From Paraburkholderia bryophila (GTDB taxonomy: Bacteria; Pseudomonadota; Gammaproteobacteria; Burkholderiales; Burkholderiaceae): a DNA stretch of 64,000 bases. Of the stretch, positions 51,370 through 59,868 are shown in pieces. The notes beneath the pieces were generated by a model. The model was not told the DNA's origin and made no database searches. It saw only the letters and a list, made by a program, of their open reading frames with translations. Positions within the stretch are counted from its first letter, which is position 1; each line of letters begins with the position of its first letter. The translations under genes and the position numbers were made by a program. The stretch lies in NCBI RefSeq assembly GCF_003269035.1, contig NZ_QLTK01000010.1:124001-188000 (forward strand), read 5' to 3'.

Positions 51370-52437
51370 TTACAGCGCCGCGACCACTGCGTCGCCCATC
51401 TCGACCGTGCCGACCTGCTTGCAACCCGGCGTCAGAATGTCGCCCGTGCGATAGCCCTGTTCGAGCACCTTCTTGACCGCGGATTCGATGCGATCCGCCT
51501 GCTCCGCCCTGTTCAGCGAATAGCGCAGCATCATGGCGGCCGACAGGATGGTTGCCAGCGGATTGGCCACGCCCTTGCCGGCGATGTCCGGCGCGGAACC
51601 GTGCGACGGCTCGTACAAGCCCTTGTTGTTCTTGTTGAGCGAGGCCGACGGCAGCATGCCGATCGAACCCGTGAGCATGGCCGCTTCGTCGGACAGGATG
51701 TCGCCGAACATGTTGCCGGTCACGACCACGTCGAACGCCTTCGGCGCCTTCACGAGTTGCATGGCCGCGTTGTCGACATACATGTGCGACAGCTCGACGT
51801 CCGCATATTCCTTCGAGACGTCGATCATCACGTCGCGCCAGAATTGCGACGTTTCCAGCACGTTCGCCTTGTCCACACTCGTCAGCTTTTTCTGACGCTT
51901 TTGCGCTGCCTGAAACGCGACGTGCGCGATGCGGCGCACTTCGGGTTCCGAATAACGCATGGTGTCGAAGCCTTCCTTCGCGCCTTCGAACAGACCATCC
52001 GGCGACGAACGCACGCCGCGCGGCGCGCCGAAATAGATGTCGCCGTTCAGCTCACGCACGATCAGGATGTCGAGGCCCGACACGATCTCTTCCTTCAACG
52101 ACGAAGCGCCGGTGAGTTGCGGATAGCAGATCGCCGGACGGAAGTTCGCGAACAGTTGCAGGTGCTTGCGCAGACCCAGAATGGCCTGCTCCGGACGCAG
52201 CGCACGTTCGAGGCTGTCGTACTTCCAGTCGCCGACGGCGCCGAACAGGATCGCGTCGGCTTCTTTCGCCAGCGCCAGCGTCGAATCGGGCAGCGGGTGG
52301 CCCTTCGCTTCGTAGCCCGCGCCGCCAACCGGCGCTTCTTCGAGTTCGAACTTTTCGCCGAGTACGTTCAGGACCTTGACGGCCTCCTTGACGATTTCGG
52401 GACCGATGCCGTCGCCCGGCAAGACTGCGATCTTCAT
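51370..52437 (-). CDS. leuB: LeuB: 3-isopropylmalate dehydrogenase
   Basis: A 355-residue enzyme from the ATG of MKIAVLPGDGIGPEIV. Conserved parts are ILIVRELNGDIYFG, SVDKANVLETSQFWR (catalytic Lys), VDNAAMQLV, FDVVVTGNMFGDILSDEA with the metal-binding Asp, and YEPSHGSAPDIAGKG. It oxidises and decarboxylates 3-isopropylmalate with NAD+ in Leu synthesis. It is last in the leuC-entericidin-leuD-leuB series, 43 nt after leuD. Confidence 0.97.
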   Translation of the reverse strand: MKIAVLPGDGIGPEIVKEAVKVLNVLGEKFELEEAPVGGAGYEAKGHPLPDSTLALAKEADAILFGAVGDWKYDSLERALRPEQAILGLRKHLQLFANFRPAICYPQLTGASSLKEEIVSGLDILIVRELNGDIYFGAPRGVRSSPDGLFEGAKEGFDTMRYSEPEVRRIAHVAFQAAQKRQKKLTSVDKANVLETSQFWRDVMIDVSKEYADVELSHMYVDNAAMQLVKAPKAFDVVVTGNMFGDILSDEAAMLTGSIGMLPSASLNKNNKGLYEPSHGSAPDIAGKGVANPLATILSAAMMLRYSLNRAEQADRIESAVKKVLEQGYRTGDILTPGCKQVGTVEMGDAVVAAL

Positions 52438-52480
52438 GCGAATTCCTTGAGGTTTGCTTCGAGAAAGTGGAACGCGTGCG

Positions 52481-53134
52481 TTAGCCGACAATGCGGTGAT
52501 TCAGCCACGGCTGTTTCGTCAGGCGTTCCGCTTCGAACTGGCGGATTTTGTCCGCGTGGCGCAGCGTCAGGCCAATATCGTCGAACCCGTTCAGCAGGCA
52601 GTACTTGCGGAAGGCGGCGACTTCGAACGGATACGCGGTGCCGCCGTCTGCGGTGCGCACGACTTGCGCGTCAAGATCGACCGTCAGTTCGAAACCGTTG
52701 AACGCATAGGTCTCGTTGAACAGATGTTCGACCTGCTGCTCCGTCAGCACGATCGGCAGCACGCCGTTCTTGAAGCAGTTGTTGTAGAAAATATCGGCGA
52801 AGCTCGGCGCGATGATCGCGCGGAAACCGTATTGCTGCAGCGCCCACGGCGCATGCTCCCGCGAGCTGCCGCAGCCGAAGTTCTTGCGCGCCAGCAGCAC
52901 CGAAGCGCCTTGATAACGCGGCTGATTCAGCACGAAATCCGGATTCAGCGGACGCTTCGAATTGTCCTGGCCCGGTTCGCCGTGATCGAGGTAACGCCAT
53001 TCGTCGAACGCGTTCGGGCCGAAACCCGTGCGCTTGATCGACTTCAGGAATTGCTTCGGAATGATCGCGTCCGTGTCGACGTTCTCGCGATCGAGCGGCG
53101 CCACGACGCCGGTATGTACGATGAATTTATCCAT
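52481..53134 (-). CDS. leuD: LeuD: 3-isopropylmalate dehydratase, small subunit
   Basis: A 217-residue swivel-domain subunit from the ATG of MDKFIVHTGVVAPLDR, the standard length. NVDTDAIIPKQFLKSIKRTGFG, FGCGSSREHAPWAL and APSFADIFYNNCFKNG are typical. With LeuC it isomerises 2- to 3-isopropylmalate. Confidence 0.96.
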   Translation of the reverse strand: MDKFIVHTGVVAPLDRENVDTDAIIPKQFLKSIKRTGFGPNAFDEWRYLDHGEPGQDNSKRPLNPDFVLNQPRYQGASVLLARKNFGCGSSREHAPWALQQYGFRAIIAPSFADIFYNNCFKNGVLPIVLTEQQVEHLFNETYAFNGFELTVDLDAQVVRTADGGTAYPFEVAAFRKYCLLNGFDDIGLTLRHADKIRQFEAERLTKQPWLNHRIVG

Positions 53135-53220
53135 GACGCTTGCGCCTGTTTCAAAAGCGGGCAATGCGCGCGACGGCTGGAATGCCGCTCGCCGCACTGC
53201 CTGCAACAATCAAAAACCGC

Positions 53221-53379
53221 TTATTTATCAGCGTGATTGCTGATCGAATTGCCGAGGTGTGACATGTCCTCGCCGAATCCGTGCACCGTGTTGCAGCCGG
53301 CCAGACCGAGCAATAGCCCAGCCAGGGTACCGAGCGCGAAGCGGCGCAATAGAGTGGTGCGATTCATGTTCTTCATCAT
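53221..53379 (-). CDS. Entericidin-like small lipoprotein between leuC and leuD
   Basis: A 52-residue protein starting MMKNMNRTTLLRRFALG; ATGs at 53379, 53376 and 53367 are possible starts. The hydrophobic signal ends in the lipobox LAGC, and the mature part CNTVHGFGEDMSHLGNSISN matches the entericidin A/B pattern (Cys-Asn-Thr, then GFG and a short amphipathic helix). Entericidins are small envelope lipoproteins with a toxin/antidote-like role in E. coli stationary phase. It begins 5 nt after the leuC stop and ends 86 nt before leuD, so it is probably co-transcribed with leucine genes. Confidence 0.85.
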   Translation of the reverse strand: MMKNMNRTTLLRRFALGTLAGLLLGLAGCNTVHGFGEDMSHLGNSISNHADK

Positions 53380-53384
53380 GCGGT

Positions 53385-54794
53385 TTATCCAAGCTTGCGA
53401 ATATCGACGAAATGCCCTTCGATGGCCGCAGCCGCAGCCATCGCCGGGCTGACCAGGTGGGTACGGCCACCGGCGCCCTGACGACCTTCAAAATTACGAT
53501 TCGACGTGGACGCGCAACGCTCGCCCGGATCCAGCCGGTCGGCGTTCATGGCGAGGCACATCGAGCAACCGGGTTCACGCCATTCGAAACCGGCATCGGT
53601 AAAGACCTTGTCGAGGCCTTCGCGTTCCGCTTGCGCCTTCACCAGCCCCGAACCCGGTACGACCATGGCCAGGCGGATATTCGGTGCGACACGGCGGCCC
53701 AGCTTCTTGACGACGTAAGCCGCGGCGCGAATGTCTTCAATGCGCGCGTTGGTGCACGACCCGATAAAGATTTTATCCGGCTTGATCGATTCGATCGGCG
53801 CGTTCGGTTCGAGCGCCATGTATTTCAGCGCACGTTCCATTGCGTCGCGCTTGACCGGGTCTTTTTCGCGTTCCGGATCCGGCACGCGGCCGTCGACGGC
53901 CGTGACCATTTCGGGCGACGTGCCCCAGGTGACCTGCGGCACGATCTCGGCGGCGTTCAGCTCGACCACGCGGTCGAATTGCGCGCCGTCGTCGGACTTG
54001 AACTGCTTCCAGTATTCGACCGCGTGATCCCACTCGACACCTTCCGGCGAGAACGGACGGCCTTTCAGATACTCGACCGTGGTGCTATCTACCGCCACCA
54101 TACCGGCGCGCGCGCCGGCTTCGATCGCCATGTTGCAGACCGTCATGCGGCCTTCCATGGACAGCGCGCGAATCGTCGAGCCGCCGAATTCGATCGCGTA
54201 ACCGGTGCCGCCCGCGGTGCCGATCTTGCCGATGATCGCCAGCACGATGTCTTTCGCGGTGCAGCCGCGCGGCAGCGGACCTTCGACCTTCACGAGCATG
54301 TTCTTGCTCTTCTTCTGCAAGAGCGTTTGCGTGGCCAGCACGTGCTCGACTTCGGATGTGCCGATGCCGTGCGCGAGCGCACCGAACGCGCCGTGCGTGG
54401 ACGTGTGCGAGTCGCCGCAGACGATCGTCATGCCCGGCAGCGTGGCGCCCTGTTCCGGCCCGATGATGTGCACGATGCCCTGACGCAGGTCGTTCATCTT
54501 GAACTGCGTGATGCCGTAGGCGTCGCAGTTTGTGTCCAGCGTGTCGACTTGCAGCTTCGAAACCGGATCGGCAATGCCGTGACTGCGGTCGGTAGTGGGC
54601 ACGTTGTGGTCCGAGACCGCCAGATTCGCGCTGATGCGCCACACCGGACGCTCAGCCAGCTTCAGGCCTTCGAATGCCTGCGGGCTGGTCACTTCGTGCA
54701 GCAGATGACGGTCGATATAGAGAATCGTCGTACCGTCTTCTTCCGTGTGGATCACGTGCGTGTTCCACAATTTGTCGTAGAGAGTCTGTGCCAT
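53385..54794 (-). CDS. leuC: LeuC: 3-isopropylmalate dehydratase, large subunit
   Basis: A 469-residue aconitase-family subunit from the ATG of MAQTLYDKLWNTHVI. [4Fe-4S] ligands are in VCGDSHTSTHGAFG, IGSCTNARIEDI and PGCSMCLAMNAD. It is the first gene of the leu series here. CATAAT about 48 nt upstream of the ATG could be a -10; no Leu-rich leader ORF was found in the 170-nt upstream region. Confidence 0.97.
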   Translation of the reverse strand: MAQTLYDKLWNTHVIHTEEDGTTILYIDRHLLHEVTSPQAFEGLKLAERPVWRISANLAVSDHNVPTTDRSHGIADPVSKLQVDTLDTNCDAYGITQFKMNDLRQGIVHIIGPEQGATLPGMTIVCGDSHTSTHGAFGALAHGIGTSEVEHVLATQTLLQKKSKNMLVKVEGPLPRGCTAKDIVLAIIGKIGTAGGTGYAIEFGGSTIRALSMEGRMTVCNMAIEAGARAGMVAVDSTTVEYLKGRPFSPEGVEWDHAVEYWKQFKSDDGAQFDRVVELNAAEIVPQVTWGTSPEMVTAVDGRVPDPEREKDPVKRDAMERALKYMALEPNAPIESIKPDKIFIGSCTNARIEDIRAAAYVVKKLGRRVAPNIRLAMVVPGSGLVKAQAEREGLDKVFTDAGFEWREPGCSMCLAMNADRLDPGERCASTSNRNFEGRQGAGGRTHLVSPAMAAAAAIEGHFVDIRKLG

Positions 54795-54970
54795 GGTGTA
54801 TGCGGGATAGTAATGACTGCGGGCTGACTGTGTCGGTCGATTATGCCACGCAGCGTTCCGCTTTGGGCCGCACACCCACGGAGAAAACCGATAAAAAACA
54901 GGGAGTTGGGTGGTAGTGGCGATACCTGTATGGATGCCACCATGCAGCCGCGATCACGACCCGACGCGCT

Positions 54971-56221
54971 TCAGCGTTCGAGATCGAACCCGAGTTGCGC
55001 ACGTCCCAGTGACGTCAGATCGCTCTGCTGAGCGCGTCCTGTGAAATCGGTTTCGAAGTGGTCGGCGGGGAAGTCCGGCGGGCTGTCGCCGCGCAAGAAG
55101 CTCGGCAATTGGCGCTTCAGATACGCCTCGTTTTTCGCGCACCACGGTGCGGACGCGATGTACATCACATTGCTATAGCCGCTGCCGCGATGCGTGTCTT
55201 CGACGGAATGCACGACATCGCTGTGCCAGAACACGGCGTCGCCGGGCTGCATGTGAGGGATCGGCACGACCGCCTCGAGCAGCAGGCGGTGCCATGCCGG
55301 CAGGATCGACAGCGCGCGAGCCGGTTGCGCGCCGCACAATTCGTCGTCGGGCACGTCGTCCTGTAACGCGCGCAGGACCACGTAGGCCATCGCGTTGGCG
55401 ATCGGGATCAGTTGCAGCGTGCCGTCGCCGGGGCCTTGCGGCGTAAGCGCGGTCCAGCCTTGAAACGTGCGGAACATCGAGCACACGGCCGGCGACGCAA
55501 TCTCCTGCACATCGGGGCGAAACGCGGCGTCGAAGGGATCGTAGGCGCGCCAGTTGCCCGACAGCACGTGCCGGTAGACCTTCTGGAAATTCGGATCGAG
55601 CCAGCGCTCGACGGAGCCGCCGTCGACATGCGGCGACAAACCCAGCGACTCCGATCCCGGCGGCCGACGGCGAATCCGGTCCGCGTAGACCGGCACACGT
55701 GCCGGGTCGAAGTGAGTCGCCCCCTCGCTCTCCGAGGCCCACAGGCGATTCAGAAACACCCGCGTGTTGGTCAGTGGCTCGGATTGCCGGGCGGCCGTTT
55801 GCGGCTTCGACCAATAGACGCCGTAGATCTGCGGCTTGCTGGACGACAAGTTGCCGAAGTACTTGTCTTCGGCCCGGTGCGCGAGCTTGCCGTCGAGATC
55901 GTTGCGCTCGACGTAACCGGCAATTTCGTCGTTCCAGTCGCTCGCCTGACGTGGATCGAAAACGCGGCGTACGACGCAGGCGCCGCGGGTCTTGATGCCG
56001 GCGATCGTGCGCGGGTCCACGTTGCCGGAAACGATCGACGCGTAGTCGAACACCGGAATCGCTTCGCGCCCCTGCGCGCGGTCGCGGCGAATCGCGTCGA
56101 CCTGTTGACGAATCGCGCCTTCGACTTCGTCGAATACCTGTGCGTAGTTAGGCAACGCGGCGCGCAGCGCGCGTTTGGTGGCGCGAATCGCCTCTGGAAG
56201 GTTGTCGATGACGAACGGCAT
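54971..56221 (-). CDS. DUF1479 (YbiU-like) putative Fe(II)/2-oxoglutarate dioxygenase
   Basis: A 416-residue protein from the ATG of MPFVIDNLPEAI with GAGGAG upstream; an in-frame ATG 17 codons earlier lacks such a site. The DUF1479 family is predicted to have the double-stranded beta-helix dioxygenase fold. Here SPHVDGGSVERW supplies the HxD pair and GDAVFWHSDVVHSVED the distal His. The substrate is unknown. It is divergent from an AraC regulator starting at 56376, a likely controlling pair. Confidence 0.85.
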   Translation of the reverse strand: MPFVIDNLPEAIRATKRALRAALPNYAQVFDEVEGAIRQQVDAIRRDRAQGREAIPVFDYASIVSGNVDPRTIAGIKTRGACVVRRVFDPRQASDWNDEIAGYVERNDLDGKLAHRAEDKYFGNLSSSKPQIYGVYWSKPQTAARQSEPLTNTRVFLNRLWASESEGATHFDPARVPVYADRIRRRPPGSESLGLSPHVDGGSVERWLDPNFQKVYRHVLSGNWRAYDPFDAAFRPDVQEIASPAVCSMFRTFQGWTALTPQGPGDGTLQLIPIANAMAYVVLRALQDDVPDDELCGAQPARALSILPAWHRLLLEAVVPIPHMQPGDAVFWHSDVVHSVEDTHRGSGYSNVMYIASAPWCAKNEAYLKRQLPSFLRGDSPPDFPADHFETDFTGRAQQSDLTSLGRAQLGFDLER

Positions 56222-56375
56222 GGCGTGTCTCCTCAGCTCCGTGGATCGGTTTTGTGTGTCCTGACTCGCCACCAGATTAAGGACCTCGGAACATCCACGC
56301 GCATCCTATCCGGCCAATTATCGATACAATTTGGCCATTCACCGCCCTCTCTTGCTGACGGCCAGGTTGCGTCAC

Positions 56376-57437
56376 ATGAAACCTCAATACGAACGCGTCA
56401 CCATTCCCGATGGCTGTTCCGTGCGCGTCTACCATCGCCAGCTCGCGCAGATTCCGTTCGAATGGCATCACCATCCGGAATACGAGCTCACGCTCACCCT
56501 GAACAGCCGCGGGCGGCGTTTTGTCGGCGATCATCGCGCGGAATATGACGGCGACGATCTCGTGCTCGTGCCGCCGGATATGCCGCATACGTGGGCCTCC
56601 ATCGAGCCGATCGATCCGCGTGAGCCTCAAGTGGCGATCGTGGTCTGGTTCAGCGGCGATTGGGCGCGGCGTGTCGCCGATTGCTGCCCGGAATTCGCCG
56701 CGTTGCGCACGCTGCTCAGGCGCGCCGCGCCGGGATTGCGGTTCGCGGGCGAAGCCACTGCGCTGATGCGCGACCGGCTGGCTGCGTTGCTGGACGAATC
56801 GCCGCGCGTGCGGTTAGGCGCGGTGCTGGAAGTGCTGGCGTTTTTGTCCGAGTTGTCCGGCGCTGAGTCGGCGCCACTGGCGTCGCCTGCGGTTTATCGC
56901 CAAAGGGGGCCACGCACGGGGATAGCCGGCGCGAACGCGCCGAAGAAGGTGACGCGAGAAGTCGCGGCCTCAGGCAGCGGCACGCCAATGCTCACGGCGG
57001 CGGCAGGCGGTAGCGCATCGGAGGCGGAGCGCCTGAACCGTGTGCTCGATCTGCTGGATCGGCGCTTTCACGAACCGTTGCGGATCGCCGAGCTCTGCGA
57101 CGTGGCAAATCTGTCGGAACGTTCGCTGCACCGGTATTTTGTCCGGCATGTAGGGGAAAGCGTCGGGCGCTACCTGACCCGGTTACGCATCGGTTATGCC
57201 GCACGGCAATTGACCGACACCGGCTGGCCGATCGCGCTGATTGCGACCAGAGCCGGCTTCGCCAGCCTCGCCCATTTCAATCGACAATTTCTTGCAGCGC
57301 ACGGCGTGACGCCGCGTGCGTACCGGCGTTTTTTCGACACTCACGGGCGCACGCCGACAGAAGGTGTCCCCGCATCGGCCAGGCTCGACACACGTCCCAC
57401 TTCGTTGGAACGATCAGGACCACGGTCGCAGCAATAA
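56376..57437 (+). CDS. AraC-family transcriptional regulator
   Basis: About 353 residues from the ATG of MKPQYERVTIPDG; a TTG 15 codons earlier is possible. An N-terminal cupin domain (IPFEWHHHPEYELTL and DDLVLVPPDMPHTW) is followed by an Ala/Gly-rich linker (about 175-235) and the double HTH (LRIAELCDVANLSERSLHRYF and WPIALIATRAGFASLAHFNRQF). The DNA-binding region is followed by an unstructured tail. It is divergent from the DUF1479 gene and converges with gltA. Confidence 0.87.
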   Translation: MKPQYERVTIPDGCSVRVYHRQLAQIPFEWHHHPEYELTLTLNSRGRRFVGDHRAEYDGDDLVLVPPDMPHTWASIEPIDPREPQVAIVVWFSGDWARRVADCCPEFAALRTLLRRAAPGLRFAGEATALMRDRLAALLDESPRVRLGAVLEVLAFLSELSGAESAPLASPAVYRQRGPRTGIAGANAPKKVTREVAASGSGTPMLTAAAGGSASEAERLNRVLDLLDRRFHEPLRIAELCDVANLSERSLHRYFVRHVGESVGRYLTRLRIGYAARQLTDTGWPIALIATRAGFASLAHFNRQFLAAHGVTPRAYRRFFDTHGRTPTEGVPASARLDTRPTSLERSGPRSQQ

Positions 57438-57463
57438 AAAAGCCCCGGCAATTGCCGGGGCTT
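57435..57463 (-). terminator. Intrinsic terminator downstream of gltA
   Basis: A 24-bp perfect palindrome, AAGCCCCGGCAA (57440-57451) with its complement to 57463, is followed on the minus strand by a run of T. It ends gltA transcripts and overlaps the 3' end of the AraC gene. Confidence 0.9.
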
Positions 57464-57485
57464 CGATCCTGCTAAAACCAGTCGA

Positions 57486-58787
57486 TCAGCGTTGCGCGAT
57501 CGGTTTGGCTTCGCGTTGCGTATCGCCGACGAACAGTTGGCGCGGACGGCCAATCTTCTGTTCCGGATCGGCGATCATTTCGTTCCACTGCGCAATCCAG
57601 CCCACCGTACGTGCCATCGCGAAGATACACGTGAACATGGACGTCGGGATGCCCAGCGCGCGCTGCACGATACCCGAATAGAAGTCGACGTTCGGGTACA
57701 GCTTGCGCGACACGAAGTATTCGTCTTCCAGCGCGATCTTTTCCAGCGCCATGGCCAGCTTGAACAGCGGGTCGTCGTGCAGACCCAGCTCTTCCAGCAC
57801 TTCGTGGCAGGTTTCGCGCATCAGCTTCGCACGCGGGTCGTAGTTCTTGTAGACGCGGTGACCGAAGCCCATCAGCTTCACGCCGGAGTTCTTGTCCTTC
57901 ACCTGCTTGATGAACTCAGGGATGTTGTCGACCGAGCCGATTTCCTCGAGCATGTTCAGCGCAGCTTCGTTCGCACCGCCGTGCGCCGGGCCCCACAAAC
58001 ACGCGATACCGGCCGCGATACACGCGAACGGGTTCGCGCCCGACGAACCGGCGAGACGCACGGTCGACGTCGACGCATTCTGTTCGTGATCCGCGTGCAG
58101 GATCAGGATACGGTCGAGTGCGCGCACCAGCACGTCGTTGACCTTGTATTCTTCACACGGGTTCGAGAACATCATGTGCATGAAGTTCGCGCTGTACGAC
58201 AGGTCGTTCTTCGGGTACGCAAACGGCTGACCGATGCTGTACTTGTACGCCATGGCGACCAGCGTGGGCAGCTTCGCAATCATGCGAATAGCCGACACTT
58301 CACGATGACGCGGATTGTTGATGTCGAGCGAATCGTGATAGAACGCCGACAGCGCGCCGACAGCCGCGACCAGAATGGCCATCGGGTGTGCGTCGCGACG
58401 GAAGCCACGGAAGAAGAAGTGCATCTGTTCGTGCACCATCGTGTGCTTCGTGACGGTATTCACGAACTCTTCTTTCTGCTGCGCGTTCGGCAATTCGCCT
58501 TTCAGCAGCAGATAGCAGGATTCGAGGAAGTCCGCATTTTGCGCGAGGTTGTCGATCGGGTAACCGCGGTACAGCAGCTCGCCCTTGTCGCCGTCGATGT
58601 AGGTGATCGCCGAATTGCAAGCCGCCGTCGACATGAAGCCCGGGTCGTACGTGAACTTGCCGGTCTGGCCGTACAGTTTGCGGATGTCGATCACGTCCGG
58701 GCCGAGAGTGCCCTTATAAATCGGCATTTCAACGCTCGGCGAATTGTCGCTGAACGATAGCGTGGCTTTAACATCTGACGGGGTCAT
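57486..58787 (-). CDS. gltA: GltA: citrate synthase
   Basis: A 433-residue hexameric-type citrate synthase. FTYDPGFMSTAACNSAIT near the N-terminus, ILHADHEQNASTSTVRLAGS with an active-site His, GHRVYKNYDPRA with the second, and VDFYSGIVQRALGIP with the Asp region are intact. It condenses oxaloacetate and acetyl-CoA. It follows sdhE by 72 nt on the same strand. Confidence 0.97.
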   Translation of the reverse strand: MTPSDVKATLSFSDNSPSVEMPIYKGTLGPDVIDIRKLYGQTGKFTYDPGFMSTAACNSAITYIDGDKGELLYRGYPIDNLAQNADFLESCYLLLKGELPNAQQKEEFVNTVTKHTMVHEQMHFFFRGFRRDAHPMAILVAAVGALSAFYHDSLDINNPRHREVSAIRMIAKLPTLVAMAYKYSIGQPFAYPKNDLSYSANFMHMMFSNPCEEYKVNDVLVRALDRILILHADHEQNASTSTVRLAGSSGANPFACIAAGIACLWGPAHGGANEAALNMLEEIGSVDNIPEFIKQVKDKNSGVKLMGFGHRVYKNYDPRAKLMRETCHEVLEELGLHDDPLFKLAMALEKIALEDEYFVSRKLYPNVDFYSGIVQRALGIPTSMFTCIFAMARTVGWIAQWNEMIADPEQKIGRPRQLFVGDTQREAKPIAQR

Positions 58788-58859
58788 AGCACATCCTCAA
58801 TCGAAGTATGGAAACAGGGTTTCGATAATTGCACGCCTGGAACAACGGACTAGCGGCGC

Positions 58860-59138
58860 TCAAGCGTTGCGCAGCAGCTCCAGCACCCGGATCACATCCG
58901 GGTCCGCGAGGTCGCCTTCCGGTTCCTTGCGGGCCAGCAGCAAGTCCATCAGGTCGTTATCGCTCAGCTCGAGCAGGCGCGTAAGAGCGCCCACGTCGGC
59001 ATCGCTGAGGTCATGCTCATATCGGCCGAAAAAACGTTCAAAGATCAGATCGTTTTCCAGCAGGCCGCGCCGCGCGCGCCAGCGAAGGCGCGCGCGGCGA
59101 AGAGGGTCGGACTGATGCGATGTTTCTGGGTTCATCAT
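58860..59138 (-). CDS. sdhE: SdhE: succinate dehydrogenase flavinylation factor
   Basis: A 92-residue protein of the SdhE/Sdh5 family. RARRGLLENDLIFERFF contains the RGxxE motif needed for covalent FAD attachment to SdhA. LLELSDNDLMDLLLARKEPEG is also conserved. It starts one base after the sdhB stop; a second ATG directly follows the first. Placement behind sdhB supports its role. Confidence 0.94.
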   Translation of the reverse strand: MMNPETSHQSDPLRRARLRWRARRGLLENDLIFERFFGRYEHDLSDADVGALTRLLELSDNDLMDLLLARKEPEGDLADPDVIRVLELLRNA

Positions 59139-59139
59139 C

Positions 59140-59844
59140 CTAGACAGCGCGACGCACCATCAATTCCTTGATCTTGCCAATCGCCTTGGTCGGGTTCAGG
59201 CCCTTCGGGCACACGTCGACGCAATTCATGATGGTATGGCAACGGAACAGACGGTACGGATCTTCCAGGTTGTCGAGGCGCTCACCCGTTGCTTCGTCGC
59301 GGCTGTCCGCGATGAAACGGTAGGCTTGCAACAGGCCAGCCGGGCCGACGAACTTGTCCGGATTCCACCAGAAGCTCGGGCACGACGTCGAGCAGCTCGC
59401 GCACAGAATACATTCGTACAGGCCGTCGAGCTCGTCGCGCTCTTCCGGCGACTGCAGACGTTCCTTTTCCGGCGGCGGCGTGTCGTTGATCAGGTACGGC
59501 TTGATCGAGTGGTACTGGTTGAAGAACTGCGTGAAGTCGCAGATCAGGTCGCGCACCACCGGCAGACCCGGCAGCGGACGCAGCACGATCTTTTGCGGCA
59601 GATCGTTCAGGTTCGTCAAACAGGCCAGGCCGTTCTTGCCGTTGATGTTCATTGCGTCCGAACCGCACACGCCCTCACGGCACGAACGGCGGAACGACAG
59701 CGTTTCGTCGATAGCCTTCAGCTTGACGAGCGCGTCGAGCAGCATGCGTTCGTGCGAGTCGATTTCGATCTCGTACGATTGCATGCGCGGCGCTGCGTCC
59801 TTGTCCGGGTCGTAGCGATAAATTTCAAATGTACGCTTTGCCAT
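59140..59844 (-). CDS. sdhB: SdhB: succinate dehydrogenase iron-sulfur subunit
   Basis: A 234-residue subunit with three cluster sites: FRRSCREGVCGSDAM and GLACL for [2Fe-2S], CILCASCSTSCP for [4Fe-4S] and CHTIMNCVDVCPKGLNP for [3Fe-4S]. It carries electrons from SdhA to the quinone site. It lies 24 nt after sdhA. Confidence 0.97.
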   Translation of the reverse strand: MAKRTFEIYRYDPDKDAAPRMQSYEIEIDSHERMLLDALVKLKAIDETLSFRRSCREGVCGSDAMNINGKNGLACLTNLNDLPQKIVLRPLPGLPVVRDLICDFTQFFNQYHSIKPYLINDTPPPEKERLQSPEERDELDGLYECILCASCSTSCPSFWWNPDKFVGPAGLLQAYRFIADSRDEATGERLDNLEDPYRLFRCHTIMNCVDVCPKGLNPTKAIGKIKELMVRRAV

Positions 59845-59868
59845 TTCTGAATTCCTTTAGCCTGTGCC

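Noticed and set aside
49946..51454. 502-codon plus-strand frame antisense to asd
   Set aside because: Mirror of asd and of its leader; Arg/His-rich with no domain.
54752..54943. Possible leu leader peptide upstream of leuC
   Set aside because: The only upstream frame with an ATG has no run of Leu codons and no attenuator hairpin.
57492..58760. 422-codon plus-strand frame antisense to gltA
   Set aside because: Shadow of citrate synthase, very Arg/Val/His-rich.
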